64,000 bases of DNA from assembly GCF_002982075.1 (NCBI RefSeq), contig NZ_PUEJ01000002.1:496001-560000 (forward strand), given 5' to 3'. The notes under the pieces were generated by a model that made no database searches, was not told the origin of the DNA, and saw nothing but the letters and a program-made list of their open reading frames with translations. Source of the DNA: Labrys okinawensis. GTDB taxonomy: Bacteria; Pseudomonadota; Alphaproteobacteria; Rhizobiales; Labraceae. Below are positions 1 through 7,540 of the stretch, piece by piece; the stretch's first letter is position 1; each line of letters opens with the position of its first letter. Position numbers and translations under genes: made by a program.

Positions 1-698
1 GAGAGATCAACCACAAGCCGGGCGATCTTTTCGGGGTCGCCGACTTCGTTGCCGACATAGGCCTTCATGCGGTTGAGGACCGCGCCGACGCTGGGTTCGT
101 AGTCGGGCAGGATGTCGCTGGCGGCGTCACGGGCGGTGTAGCCCCAATCCGTGCGCATGCCGCCGGGCTCGAGGGCGATGACCTTGACGCCGAAGGGCGC
201 GACTTCCTGGGCCAGCACCTCGGTGAAGCCGCCCACCGCCCATTTGGCGGCCTGATAGGCGCTGAGGCCGGGCGTGGCGACGCGCCCGCCGACGGAGGAA
301 ATGTTGATGATGTGGCCGGACCGCTGGCTGCGCATCACCGGCAAGGCCGCCCGGATCAAATTGACCACGCCGAAGAAATTGGTCTCGACCTGGGCGCGGA
401 AATCCTCCTCCTCGGTCTGCTCGAAAGGACTGAGATGGCCGAAGCCGGCATTGTTGACGAGCACGTCGAGGCGGCCATAGGCGGCGACGGCAACGTCGAC
501 GGCACGCCGGGCCATGGCCGGATTGGTAACGTCGAGCGCCGGATTGAGCAGGCTGTCGCCGTAACGCTGCTTGAGGTCGGCAAGGCGTTCCGGATCGCGC
601 GCCGTCGCCACCACCTTGTTGCCGGCGGCGAGCGCCGCCTCGAGAATCGAACGTCCCAGCCCGCGGCCGGCACCCGTGATCAGCCAGATCTTAGACAT
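1..698 (-). CDS. SDR family oxidoreductase (3' end outside window)
   Basis: Short-chain dehydrogenase, cut by the left window edge so its C-terminus is missing. Translating the minus strand from the ATG at 698 gives an N-terminal Rossmann fold with the glycine-rich motif TGAGRGLG (about residues 8-15), the structural NNAG motif, and the catalytic Ser and Tyr-x3-Lys region (ISSVGG, then YQAAKWA). These are classical SDR features for NAD(P)-dependent oxidation or reduction of an unidentified substrate. The TetR-type gene lies directly upstream on the same strand, and the same operator-like sequence precedes both genes, so repression by that TetR protein is likely (inference). Confidence 0.9.
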   Translation of the reverse strand, partial: MSKIWLITGAGRGLGRSILEAALAAGNKVVATARDPERLADLKQRYGDSLLNPALDVTNPAMARRAVDVAVAAYGRLDVLVNNAGFGHLSPFEQTEEEDFRAQVETNFFGVVNLIRAALPVMRSQRSGHIINISSVGGRVATPGLSAYQAAKWAVGGFTEVLAQEVAPFGVKVIALEPGGMRTDWGYTARDAASDILPDYEPSVGAVLNRMKAYVGNEVGDPEKIARLVVDL

Positions 699-720
699 GG
701 TTCACTTCCCATTTTGGTGA

Positions 721-742
721 ATAAAGAGTGTGCGCTCACTCA
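721..742 (-). promoter_or_regulatory. Putative TetR operator upstream of the SDR gene
   Basis: Read on the minus strand, bases 742-726 give TGAGTGAG-N2-CA-N2-CTC, followed at once by TTTAT. The same 17-bp pattern occurs at 1364-1380 in front of the TetR gene. It holds a GAG/CTC half-site dyad and lies 28-44 bp upstream of the SDR start codon. That it binds the TetR protein is inferred from position and duplication. Confidence 0.55.
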
Positions 743-779
743 TCTAACGTGCAAGAGAACTCGGTTTCCCGAGGTGGCG

Positions 780-1349
780 TCAGCTTCCCAGGCCGCCCCA
801 GAAGATCTGGAAGCCGGCCTGCTTGTAGGCATCCCGCCTTTCCGGATCGCGCGCCGTGAATTCCAGGGTCGTCTCTGCGAGCGCCTCGAAGGAGGCGCTC
901 AGGAACGCCATGGGCTGGTCCCGGAGCGGACCCAGCGCGTGGGCCTGTTCGAAAGCGGCACTGACATCACGAAAAGCCGAGCTGCCAGCCTGCCTGGTGG
1001 CCGGGGTGATGCGCTCGGAGACGCCGAGCTGGCGCATGGCCTTGCGTTTCACCGGATATTTCGCGCCCCAGTCGATCCAGTGGCTCCAGATGTGCCAGGC
1101 GCGCTCCCTGATGCTGGCATCGGGGATGAAGCCCTGCATGATGGCTCCGCCAAGTTCGGTCTTGAGGGTTAGATAAAGCTGGTTGAGCAACTCGTCCTTG
1201 TTGGCGAAATATTTGAACAGCGTGCCCTCGGCGATCTCTGCGCCCTGGGCGATCTTCGCCGTCGGCGCGCCGATCCCCATGGCCGCCACCAACCTTGTGG
1301 CGGATTCCAGGATCGCCTGACGCTTCGCTTCGCTGAGGGGCCGTGCCAC
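780..1349 (-). CDS. TetR/AcrR family transcriptional regulator
   Basis: 189-residue one-domain repressor. The N-terminal helix-turn-helix is clear (about residues 28-50, with AKIAQGAEIAEGTLFKYFANK in two overlapping parts: a recognition helix followed by the typical Y/F-x-x-F-x-x-K/R-D-E-L end). The C-terminal ligand and dimer domain is divergent, so the effector cannot be named. The start is a GTG at 1349, with no in-frame ATG nearby. The SDR gene lies 81 bp downstream on the same strand. Matching operator-like sites precede both genes, which suggests autoregulation plus control of the SDR gene. Confidence 0.88.
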   Translation of the reverse strand: MARPLSEAKRQAILESATRLVAAMGIGAPTAKIAQGAEIAEGTLFKYFANKDELLNQLYLTLKTELGGAIMQGFIPDASIRERAWHIWSHWIDWGAKYPVKRKAMRQLGVSERITPATRQAGSSAFRDVSAAFEQAHALGPLRDQPMAFLSASFEALAETTLEFTARDPERRDAYKQAGFQIFWGGLGS

Positions 1350-1363
1350 GGTTCAACTTCATT

Positions 1364-1386
1364 TGAGTGAGTACATGCTCATTTAT
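1364..1386 (+). promoter_or_regulatory. Putative TetR operator upstream of the TetR gene
   Basis: TGAGTGAG-N2-CA-N2-CTC at 1364-1380, then one base and TTTAT. It begins 15 bp upstream of the TetR GTG start and matches all fixed positions of the site at 726-742. Autoregulation is inferred. Confidence 0.55.
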
Positions 1387-1496
1387 AGAGATCGCCAGAC
1401 GCTTCGTCAAGAACCAAGATGGGGCAATCGGATGAACGACGATTTGGTCCACCCGCACGCGGTGCCGCATGCAAGGATGTATCGCTCCCGATGCTA

Positions 1497-1598
1497 TAGC
1501 GTTTTGCGATTAGACGGAGTCACCTAGAATCGCAAAGACGCGTCAGAACAATGAGTTAGAGCAAATTAGCGTTCACGCTTGAACGCGCTTTGCTCTAG
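1497..1598. repeat. Dispersed palindromic element, copy R1 (TAGAGC family)
   Basis: About 100 bp that closely matches 55258-55361. Shared blocks include GCGTTTTGCGATTAGACGG, GAATCGCAAAGACGCGTC and the closing AACGCGCTTTGCTCTAG. It holds several nested inverted repeats. Its right end, read on the minus strand, is CTAGAGC, and that TAG is the stop codon of the nucleotide-sugar dehydrogenase gene at 1595-2941. The rest of the gap 1387-1496 shows nothing recognisable. Confidence 0.85.
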
Positions 1599-2941
1599 GC
1601 CTTGACCACTTTCGCCATGTCGGCGCCCGCCTTGGCACAGGCATTGCGGGTGTCGACCACCAGCCGGGCCGCATTGGCGACGAGGGCGTAGTCGATGTCG
1701 TCATGGTCGGTGGCGATCAGTACGGCGTCGTAGCCGGCGAGCGTTTCAGGCGTGAGGGCCACGGAGCGCCGGCCCGCAAGAGCGGCATGCTCGCGCGTTT
1801 TCGGGATCACCTGGGCATGGGGATCGTGGAAGTCGGTCTCGGCGCCGCGTTCCTCGAGAATCTCGATCAGCTTGAACGAGGCGCTCTCCCTGGTGTCGTC
1901 GACATTCTTCTTGTAGGCGATGCCGATCAGCAGGATGCGGGCACCGTTGAGCCCGCGCCTGAAGCGCTTGTCGAGGGCCTCGGCCAGCCGGTCGACGACA
2001 TGGCGCGGCATGGCGGCGTTGATCTGCCCGGCCAGCTCGATGAAGCGCGTGGCGATGTCGAACTCCCGCGCCTTCCAGGTCAGGTAGAAGGGGTCGATCG
2101 GAATGCAGTGCCCACCGAGCCCGGGGCCGGGATAGAAGGGCATGTAGCCGAAGGGCTTGGTCCTGGCGGCCTCGATGATCTCCCAGACGTCGAGGCCCAT
2201 GGCGTCGTAGATCACCTTCAATTCGTTGACGAGGGCGATGTTCACCGAGCGGAAGATGTTCTCGGTGAGCTTGACCGCCTCCGCCGCCGCAGGGGAGGAG
2301 ACCGGCACGGTGGCGCTGACGAAGGCGTCATAGAGGGTTTTTGCCAGGGCGAGCGCGTCGGCGCCGTCGCCGCCCACCACCTTGGGAATGTTCTGGGTGC
2401 CATAGACGGGATTGCCCGGATCCTCGCGCTCGGGCGAGAAGGCGAGGAAGAAGTCCCGGCCCGAGACGAGGCCGTCGGCCTCCAGCACCGGCTTCATCAG
2501 TTCCTCGGTGGTGCCGGGCCAGGTCGAGGATTCCAGGATGACGAGCTGACCGCGCCGGAGCCTGGCCGCGATCGAGGCGGTCGAGTTGGCGACATAGGAC
2601 ATGTCGGGCTCGCGCTGGCGCGTCAGTGGCGTCGGCACGCAGATCAGGATGGCGTCCGGCTCGTCGAGCCGGACGAAATCGGCGGTGGCCGAGAACAGGC
2701 CCATGGCGATGGCTTCGCGGATCGGCGCGTTGGAGATGTGCTTGATCAGCCCGTCGCCCTGGTTCAGCGCCGCCACCCGCCTGGTATCGATGTCGAAGCC
2801 GAGCACCTTGAAGCCCGCGCGCGCGATAGCGATGGCGAGTGGCAGGCCGACATAGCCGAGGCCGATGATGCCGATCACGGCCTGTCTGGCCTGGATGCGG
2901 GCGAGGAGGGCGGAGGCGAGCGGAGACTGCATGTCCTGCAT
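1595..2941 (-). CDS. Nucleotide sugar dehydrogenase (UDP-sugar 6-dehydrogenase family)
   Basis: 448 residues, the usual size for the UDP-glucose / UDP-N-acetylglucosamine 6-dehydrogenase family, which oxidises C6 of a UDP-sugar to a uronic acid with two NAD+. The N-terminal NAD-binding motif GLGYVGLPLA is at about residues 27-36. The central domain has the thiolate active-site region GPGLGGHCIPIDPFY (catalytic Cys in GGHC), and the C-terminal UDP-binding domain has GIAYKKNVDDTRESAS. The wording of the active site resembles WbpA/TviB-type enzymes more than plain UDP-glucose dehydrogenase, so a UDP-HexNAc substrate is likely but not proven. It stands alone, with no polysaccharide operon attached. 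Its TAG stop lies in the edge of repeat R1. A second in-frame ATG at 2932 is possible. Confidence 0.92.
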   Translation of the reverse strand: MQDMQSPLASALLARIQARQAVIGIIGLGYVGLPLAIAIARAGFKVLGFDIDTRRVAALNQGDGLIKHISNAPIREAIAMGLFSATADFVRLDEPDAILICVPTPLTRQREPDMSYVANSTASIAARLRRGQLVILESSTWPGTTEELMKPVLEADGLVSGRDFFLAFSPEREDPGNPVYGTQNIPKVVGGDGADALALAKTLYDAFVSATVPVSSPAAAEAVKLTENIFRSVNIALVNELKVIYDAMGLDVWEIIEAARTKPFGYMPFYPGPGLGGHCIPIDPFYLTWKAREFDIATRFIELAGQINAAMPRHVVDRLAEALDKRFRRGLNGARILLIGIAYKKNVDDTRESASFKLIEILEERGAETDFHDPHAQVIPKTREHAALAGRRSVALTPETLAGYDAVLIATDHDDIDYALVANAARLVVDTRNACAKAGADMAKVVKA

Positions 2942-3114
2942 ATCCGCCAGGGCCGGGCGGAAGGCAAGCGGGCGTTGCGCCTGCGGGAGGTTCGAGCGTC
3001 ACTGAGGCGGGTTCGACGGCCTCGACGAAAGCGCGGCTCGACATGGCCGATGTGCAGTGCGGATGCATCCGCGTTTCACGCCGACGCTGGCCGCCATGCC
3101 GCCGCGCAGAGGTG

Positions 3115-4443
3115 TTATGGCGCGAGCCGGCTGTTTTTCATGGCGCCATGATATGTGTAGTCCATGATGAGGTGATGGACGTGGCCGGTCGGAGGGGGCA
3201 CCGCAATTTTGTCCGCGCCCGTTGGTGCGTTGGAGGCGTTCCCATCCCAGCGGGAGGGCGGAAAATGCACCTCGGTGAGCGTGCTCGGCAGACTCTCTTT
3301 CTGCGTATGTCTCTTGATCGTCGGGCCGCCCTTTTGGGGCGAGATGTCGGCGTGCGCGCTCCTGATATACGTGCTGTCGAGATCGATGGCCTCGAGATAG
3401 CTGCCGTGAGTCGAGATCCGGTTGTAGAAATTGGCATGGTAGGCGATGCCGGAGCTGAAACTGGTCGAGCCGATCTCCACGTGATTCATCGACAGGGGAA
3501 GAGCCGGCGCGTCCGCCGGCGGATTGATCACCTTGTCACGGACCACCGTCAGGATTTCATATAGCGTATCGAGCGGCCGGTCCGCGAAGACATCGTTGGC
3601 GGCTGTCGGATGGTTCGCGGCCGCGTTGCGCATCATCGCAATGAGCAATGGGAACTTCCGTGCCGCCCCCAATTGCGGGGCCGTTATATTGAGATATCTC
3701 TGCGCAAGATCCTTCCAGTCGCTTCCCCAGCTGTCATAATTTCGATCGTCGGCGATGATGTGGGCGACGGGCTTTCCCCCCGGCTTATCCGGATAGACCT
3801 GAACCGGTGTGGGGTGGAAGAAGACGTGAAGCTTGTGGGAAACGATGGTGCCATCGGGCACGAAGGCGACGACCCAGAAGATAGCCCCTTTCTTTTCGAC
3901 CTTGAGACGTGCCGTTTTCCCACTGATCTGGGGCAGATCGATCCATCTGGTTTTGCCACTCCCGAGGAAGGATCCTGGGTCGATGGCTTTCCTGGAGGGC
4001 GCCGTTCCCGGCGTAACCGAGCCTTCGACGGTCACATAGATCGAAGGGTCGGTCATCGCGAAATTGAGTATCGGGTGCGGCGGCGGCTCGGGAGGCTCAG
4101 GCGGAAACGGAGGGGATGGCGGGACAGGGGCAGGCCCGTTTTCCCTTGCCAACATTTCGCTATCCAGGCTCGCGATGGTCATTTTGCCGACGATATTGTC
4201 GGCCTGAGTCTGATAGGCGCGATTGATGATGTTGCGCTTCTGCTTGTAGGACAGCACGGCCGCAGCCGTCGCCGGTCCATAAATCTCGTCCCGCGCCAGC
4301 GTGGCGCCGTCGAGCTCGGTCAGGGCTTGCTGGATCTTGCCGACATGGGGGCCGCGGGAGCCGGGCATGATATGCGCGGCATCAAGTTGCGCGGCTGCTT
4401 CCAGCTTGGGATCGCCGCGAAAGAGCTTGGATTGCAAGGCCAT
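3115..4443 (-). CDS. Peptidoglycan-binding domain protein with hydrolase-like C-terminal region
   Basis: 442 residues. Residues about 25-95 form a PGBD-like repeat (PGSRGPHVGKIQQAL, then YGPATAAAVLSYK) as found in cell-wall-targeted proteins. Residues 102-124 are a proline-rich linker. The remainder (125-442) belongs to no family I can name. It contains GSTSFSSG at 325-332, which looks like a nucleophile elbow, acidic residues at D354 and D356, and a late HVHH at 421-424. That order fits an alpha/beta-hydrolase triad, but this is inference from motifs only. There is no signal peptide, so export, if any, would need a specialised route. It stands alone, with the ABC permease remnant just upstream. 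Confidence 0.7.
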   Translation of the reverse strand: MALQSKLFRGDPKLEAAAQLDAAHIMPGSRGPHVGKIQQALTELDGATLARDEIYGPATAAAVLSYKQKRNIINRAYQTQADNIVGKMTIASLDSEMLARENGPAPVPPSPPFPPEPPEPPPHPILNFAMTDPSIYVTVEGSVTPGTAPSRKAIDPGSFLGSGKTRWIDLPQISGKTARLKVEKKGAIFWVVAFVPDGTIVSHKLHVFFHPTPVQVYPDKPGGKPVAHIIADDRNYDSWGSDWKDLAQRYLNITAPQLGAARKFPLLIAMMRNAAANHPTAANDVFADRPLDTLYEILTVVRDKVINPPADAPALPLSMNHVEIGSTSFSSGIAYHANFYNRISTHGSYLEAIDLDSTYIRSAHADISPQKGGPTIKRHTQKESLPSTLTEVHFPPSRWDGNASNAPTGADKIAVPPPTGHVHHLIMDYTYHGAMKNSRLAP

Positions 4444-4550
4444 GGGATCCCGCTCTCATCGCGGCCATAATCACAAATCCTAGCGCATCCATGGCGGCGG
4501 AACAATTAGGATCACCGATTCGAAAAGTTTCTCGAGCATCGGTTGCGGGG

Positions 4551-4811
4551 CGGCCGCGTCCCTGAGGCCGTCGCCGAAGAAATTGAAGGCGAGCACGACC
4601 AGCATCGCCGGGATCATCGGGATCAGCAGCCAGGGATAGAGGTTGATGGCGCCCAGATTCTGGGCGGAATTGAGCAGCACGCCCCAGCTCGCCACGGGCG
4701 GGCGCAGGCACCCATCATCTCGGCGGCATGCACGAAATCCTCGTTGCGCAGCGATTTCACTTTCGAGCGCACCGCCAGCGACAGGCCCGGCCAGTCGAGC
4801 AGGCCGAGGAT
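4551..4811 (-). pseudogene. Remnant of a DppC-type ABC permease gene
   Basis: Bases 4551-4709 match 6380-6538, and 4710-4811 match 6666-6770, inside the intact permease gene at 6366-7532. By eye I find about three mismatches in the first block and six or so in the second. The 127 bp between the blocks are missing, and the break falls at an AGGC present on both sides in the intact copy (6535-6538 and 6662-6665). The deletion shifts the frame and no start or full membrane core remains. The piece encodes the loop around KVKSLRNEDFVHAAEMMGA and the C-terminal segment ending FNFFGDGLRDAA. Bases 4812-4966 show nothing else recognisable. Confidence 0.9.
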
Positions 4812-4966
4812 GTGCCGGAAACCGAGGAACATGGGATTCAGAGCTTCCTCTACCGGGGCGGCAGCCTTTCGATCCGAAAGCCTGCCGCTATCTCACTCCT
4901 TCCCGGTCTGGATGCGGCCTGAGACTGTGCGGGACCGGAGGCCAGGAATGGTCCGGCACCGGTTCC

Positions 4967-5380
4967 TCAGACGATGGCGGCCCATCCAATCACCACGATA
5001 AGGATCATGGTAATCGCAGCGCCTGAGACATAGAGAACGGTTCGCACGCTGCCGCCTTTTGCCGCGTTGCCGCCTCGCAGGTAGACTGCAACATGAGCCA
5101 GCCGGATCGCTACGTGGAGCCATACCAAAACGGCGAGCAAGGTCGGCCCGACGCCCACCATCATCGCCAGTACGGCCGGCACGACGAAAGGGGCAATCGC
5201 CTCGACCGAGTTCAGATGCACACGATCGATGCGGTAGAGCAGGTTCTCGTCATCCGCCGGCAGCACAGGGCCGGAGAGCGCTCCGGCCCTGCCCTTGGAA
5301 TATCCTGAAGTGACGGCCAAGACGACGGAGACCAGGCAGAGCACGAGCACTCCGATGATGCTGAAGGTGTAGGCTGCCAT
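4967..5380 (-). CDS. MAPEG family membrane protein
   Basis: 137 residues with four predicted membrane helices, the size and layout of the MAPEG family (membrane-associated proteins in eicosanoid and glutathione metabolism). The pattern NLLYRIDRVHLNSVEAIAPF, with the conserved acidic/aromatic-N-x-x-E region, and the following helices support this. Bacterial members are mostly uncharacterised, and some have glutathione transferase or peroxidase activity. I chose the ATG at 5380 rather than an upstream in-frame one because GGAG lies about 7 bp before it and the first helix begins right after. It follows the SRPBCC/ArsR pair on the same strand and may be co-transcribed. Confidence 0.82.
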   Translation of the reverse strand: MAAYTFSIIGVLVLCLVSVVLAVTSGYSKGRAGALSGPVLPADDENLLYRIDRVHLNSVEAIAPFVVPAVLAMMVGVGPTLLAVLVWLHVAIRLAHVAVYLRGGNAAKGGSVRTVLYVSGAAITMILIVVIGWAAIV

Positions 5381-5466
5381 GTGATCTCCACGGATTAGAG
5401 CCATGGTGAGCGCGGGGATGGAGCAGGCAGGCGGCCGAACGATCGCCATCCAACCGGCGGCGGATA

Positions 5467-5952
5467 TCAGGTCTGTGCGGCCACCAATTCTGCGAAGCGA
5501 CGCAGATAGAGCGGCCAACCCTGGTCGCTGGCAACGGCGTCGCGCTCACCTTCCCAACCCTGGCCATGGCGTTCGAGCTTCCGGTGCTCGAGCTCGACTC
5601 GGGTGCGGCTCGCCGTTTCGGCAATGAACTGCACCTCCCATTCGCTGGTCTTTTCCGGATCGGTCTCGATCTGCCATCGCGGGCTGATGTCCCAGCTCAA
5701 CAGCACCCGATGAGGTGGCTCATAAGCCAGCACGCGTGCCCAGCGGCATTCGCTGCCGTCGATGCCACGGTCATAGATATTGCCGCCGACCCGTGGCTCA
5801 AACACGGTTTCGGCGATGTCGATGCCGAGCAGGTTATGCTCACGGGGCTTGAACCTGCCGAATTGCTCGGTGAAGACCTTGAAGGCGCGCTCGATCGGCG
5901 CCTCGACCACGATGGATTGCTTCACGGTTGAGGGTGTTACATGAGAGCTCAT
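5467..5952 (-). CDS. SRPBCC (AHSA1-like) domain protein
   Basis: 161 residues matching the START/Bet v1-like AHSA1 fold: VEAPIERAFKVFTEQFGRF at the start, a central VGGNIYDRG turn, ARVLAYEPPHRVLLSWD, and a final helix ending RFAELVAA. Members bind hydrophobic ligands or act as small-molecule-responsive partners, but the ligand is unknown here. Its ATG overlaps the TAA stop of the ArsR gene by one base, so the two are translationally coupled. An ArsR repressor next to an SRPBCC gene is a very common pairing in proteobacteria. Confidence 0.88.
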   Translation of the reverse strand: MSSHVTPSTVKQSIVVEAPIERAFKVFTEQFGRFKPREHNLLGIDIAETVFEPRVGGNIYDRGIDGSECRWARVLAYEPPHRVLLSWDISPRWQIETDPEKTSEWEVQFIAETASRTRVELEHRKLERHGQGWEGERDAVASDQGWPLYLRRFAELVAAQT

Positions 5953-6266
5953 TACTGTTCCTCTGCCGGTTGCTCGGCGGCAATCTTGTAGGCCGCGAGG
6001 GTATCGCTCCAGAAACGGTCGAGCCAGGCGCGCATCTGGCCAAGCCCATGCGGATCGATGTGGTAGACGTTGCTCGCCCCCTTTGGCTCCGAACGCACGA
6101 GCCGCGATTCACGCAATACCTTCAGATGCTGCGAGACAGCCGACTGCGAGACGGAAACATGCCGGGTAATCTCGGCAACGGAGCGCGGATGCTCTGCGAT
6201 CAACTCGAAGATCGTTCGACGGGTCTGGTCGCCCAATGCGGCCAGTTGCACGCTATCAACAGCCAT
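5952..6266 (-). CDS. ArsR family winged-helix transcriptional regulator
   Basis: 104 residues. The winged helix-turn-helix is plain: LGDQTRRTIFELIAEHPRSV, then EITRHVSVSQSAVSQHLKVL (recognition helix) and SNVYHID (wing). There is no CxC metal-binding motif in the recognition helix, so it belongs to the metal-independent members that pair with SRPBCC proteins. First gene of a probable three-gene unit with the SRPBCC and MAPEG genes. An imperfect dyad just upstream is the likely site of autoregulation. Confidence 0.9.
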   Translation of the reverse strand: MAVDSVQLAALGDQTRRTIFELIAEHPRSVAEITRHVSVSQSAVSQHLKVLRESRLVRSEPKGASNVYHIDPHGLGQMRAWLDRFWSDTLAAYKIAAEQPAEEQ

Positions 6267-6274
6267 GACTTATG

Positions 6275-6290
6275 ATTAGTATAAACTGAT
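6275..6290. promoter_or_regulatory. Dyad upstream of the ArsR gene
   Basis: ATTAGT-ATAA-ACTGAT, an imperfect dyad in an AT-rich stretch 9-24 bp upstream of the ArsR start codon. ArsR-family operators are typically short AT-rich dyads over the promoter. The assignment is inferred from position only. Confidence 0.4.
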
Positions 6291-6365
6291 AATAATGTCA
6301 AAACGACGCCGCGGGGCTCTCCGTCCCGCATCAGCCTTTCCGATCCTGACTGACCGTTCTCCGGC

Positions 6366-7532
6366 TCAATGATAGGGATCGGCCGCGTCCCTGAGGCCGT
6401 CGCCGAAGAAATTGAAGGCGAGCACGACCAGCATCACCGGGATCATCGGGATCAGCAGCCAGGGATAGAGGTTGATGGCGCCCAGATTCTGGGCGGAGTT
6501 GAGCAGCACGCCCCAGCTCACCACGGGCGGGCGCAGGCCGAGCCCGAGGAAGGACAGCGCCGTCTCGCCCAGGATCATCGCCGGGATCGATAGGGTGGCG
6601 CTGGCGATCAGATGGCTCATGAAATTGGGCAGGAGGTGGCGGCCGATGATGCGCGCGCGCGAGGCTCCCATCATCTCGGCGGCATGCACGAAATCCTCGT
6701 TGCGCAGCGATTTCACCTTCGAGCGCACTGCCAAAGCCAGGCCCGGCCAGTCGAGCAGGCCGAGGATGATGGTGATGCCGAGAAAGACGATCACCGGGCT
6801 CCAATTGGCCGGCAGGGCCGCGGACAAAGCGAGCCAAAGCGGCAGTTCGGGCAGCGAGCGCAGCACCTCGATCAGGCGCATCACCAGGGCATCGACGATG
6901 CCGCCGACATAGCCGGCGAGGCCCCCCAGCGTCAGGCCGATCGTGAAGGAGACCGCGATGCCGATCAGGCCCACGGTCAGAGAGATGCGGGCGCCGTAAA
7001 TGATGCGCGAGAGCATGTCCCGGCCAAGCCGGTCCGTCCCGAGCAGGAAGGCGGTGCCGTTTTCAGGCGGGCAGACCAGGTGGAAGTTGCCCTCGAACAG
7101 GCCCCACATCTTGTAGCGCTCGCCATGGCAGAAGAAGCGCAGCGGCTGGGGTTTGGTCTTGTCGACCTGATAGATGCCGGGAAATTGCGGGCTTTCGATA
7201 TCCCGGATGGCGAAGCTCACGGGATAGACGAAGGGGCCGACGAACTGCCCGTCATGGAACAGATGCACGCTCTGCGGCGGCGTATAGAGATAGTCGGCAT
7301 TGCGCTGGTTCAGGGAATAGGGGGCGATGACTTCCACGAAAGGCAGCGACAGATAGATCAGCGCCAGAAAGATGCCGGCGAATAGGGCCGGCCGATTGCG
7401 CCGGAATTTCCACCAGATCAGCGTGGCCGAGGAAGCGCGATAGAACCGCTCCTCCTCGGCCGTCATCTTCTTGGCGACATAGGGGTCGAAGGGAGCGGGA
7501 TTGACGTAATGGGGCGATCGCAGTTCGGTCAT
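6366..7532 (-). CDS. ABC transporter permease, DppC/OppC type
   Basis: 388 residues. One N-terminal helix (about 50-70), a long periplasmic insert (about 75-165), then the five-helix BPD_transp core. The family signature LGTDRLGRDMLSRIIYGAR precedes the core, and the ATPase-coupling EAA-like loop is EDFVHAAEMMGASRARIIGRHLLPN. The long insert between the first helix and the core is also seen in oligosaccharide-type relatives, so the substrate could be an oligosaccharide rather than a peptide. It is the last gene of the operon, starting 8 bp after the DppB-type gene. Part of its sequence was duplicated downstream as the remnant at 4551-4811. Confidence 0.93.
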   Translation of the reverse strand: MTELRSPHYVNPAPFDPYVAKKMTAEEERFYRASSATLIWWKFRRNRPALFAGIFLALIYLSLPFVEVIAPYSLNQRNADYLYTPPQSVHLFHDGQFVGPFVYPVSFAIRDIESPQFPGIYQVDKTKPQPLRFFCHGERYKMWGLFEGNFHLVCPPENGTAFLLGTDRLGRDMLSRIIYGARISLTVGLIGIAVSFTIGLTLGGLAGYVGGIVDALVMRLIEVLRSLPELPLWLALSAALPANWSPVIVFLGITIILGLLDWPGLALAVRSKVKSLRNEDFVHAAEMMGASRARIIGRHLLPNFMSHLIASATLSIPAMILGETALSFLGLGLRPPVVSWGVLLNSAQNLGAINLYPWLLIPMIPVMLVVLAFNFFGDGLRDAADPYH

Positions 7533-7540
7533 GGATCGTC

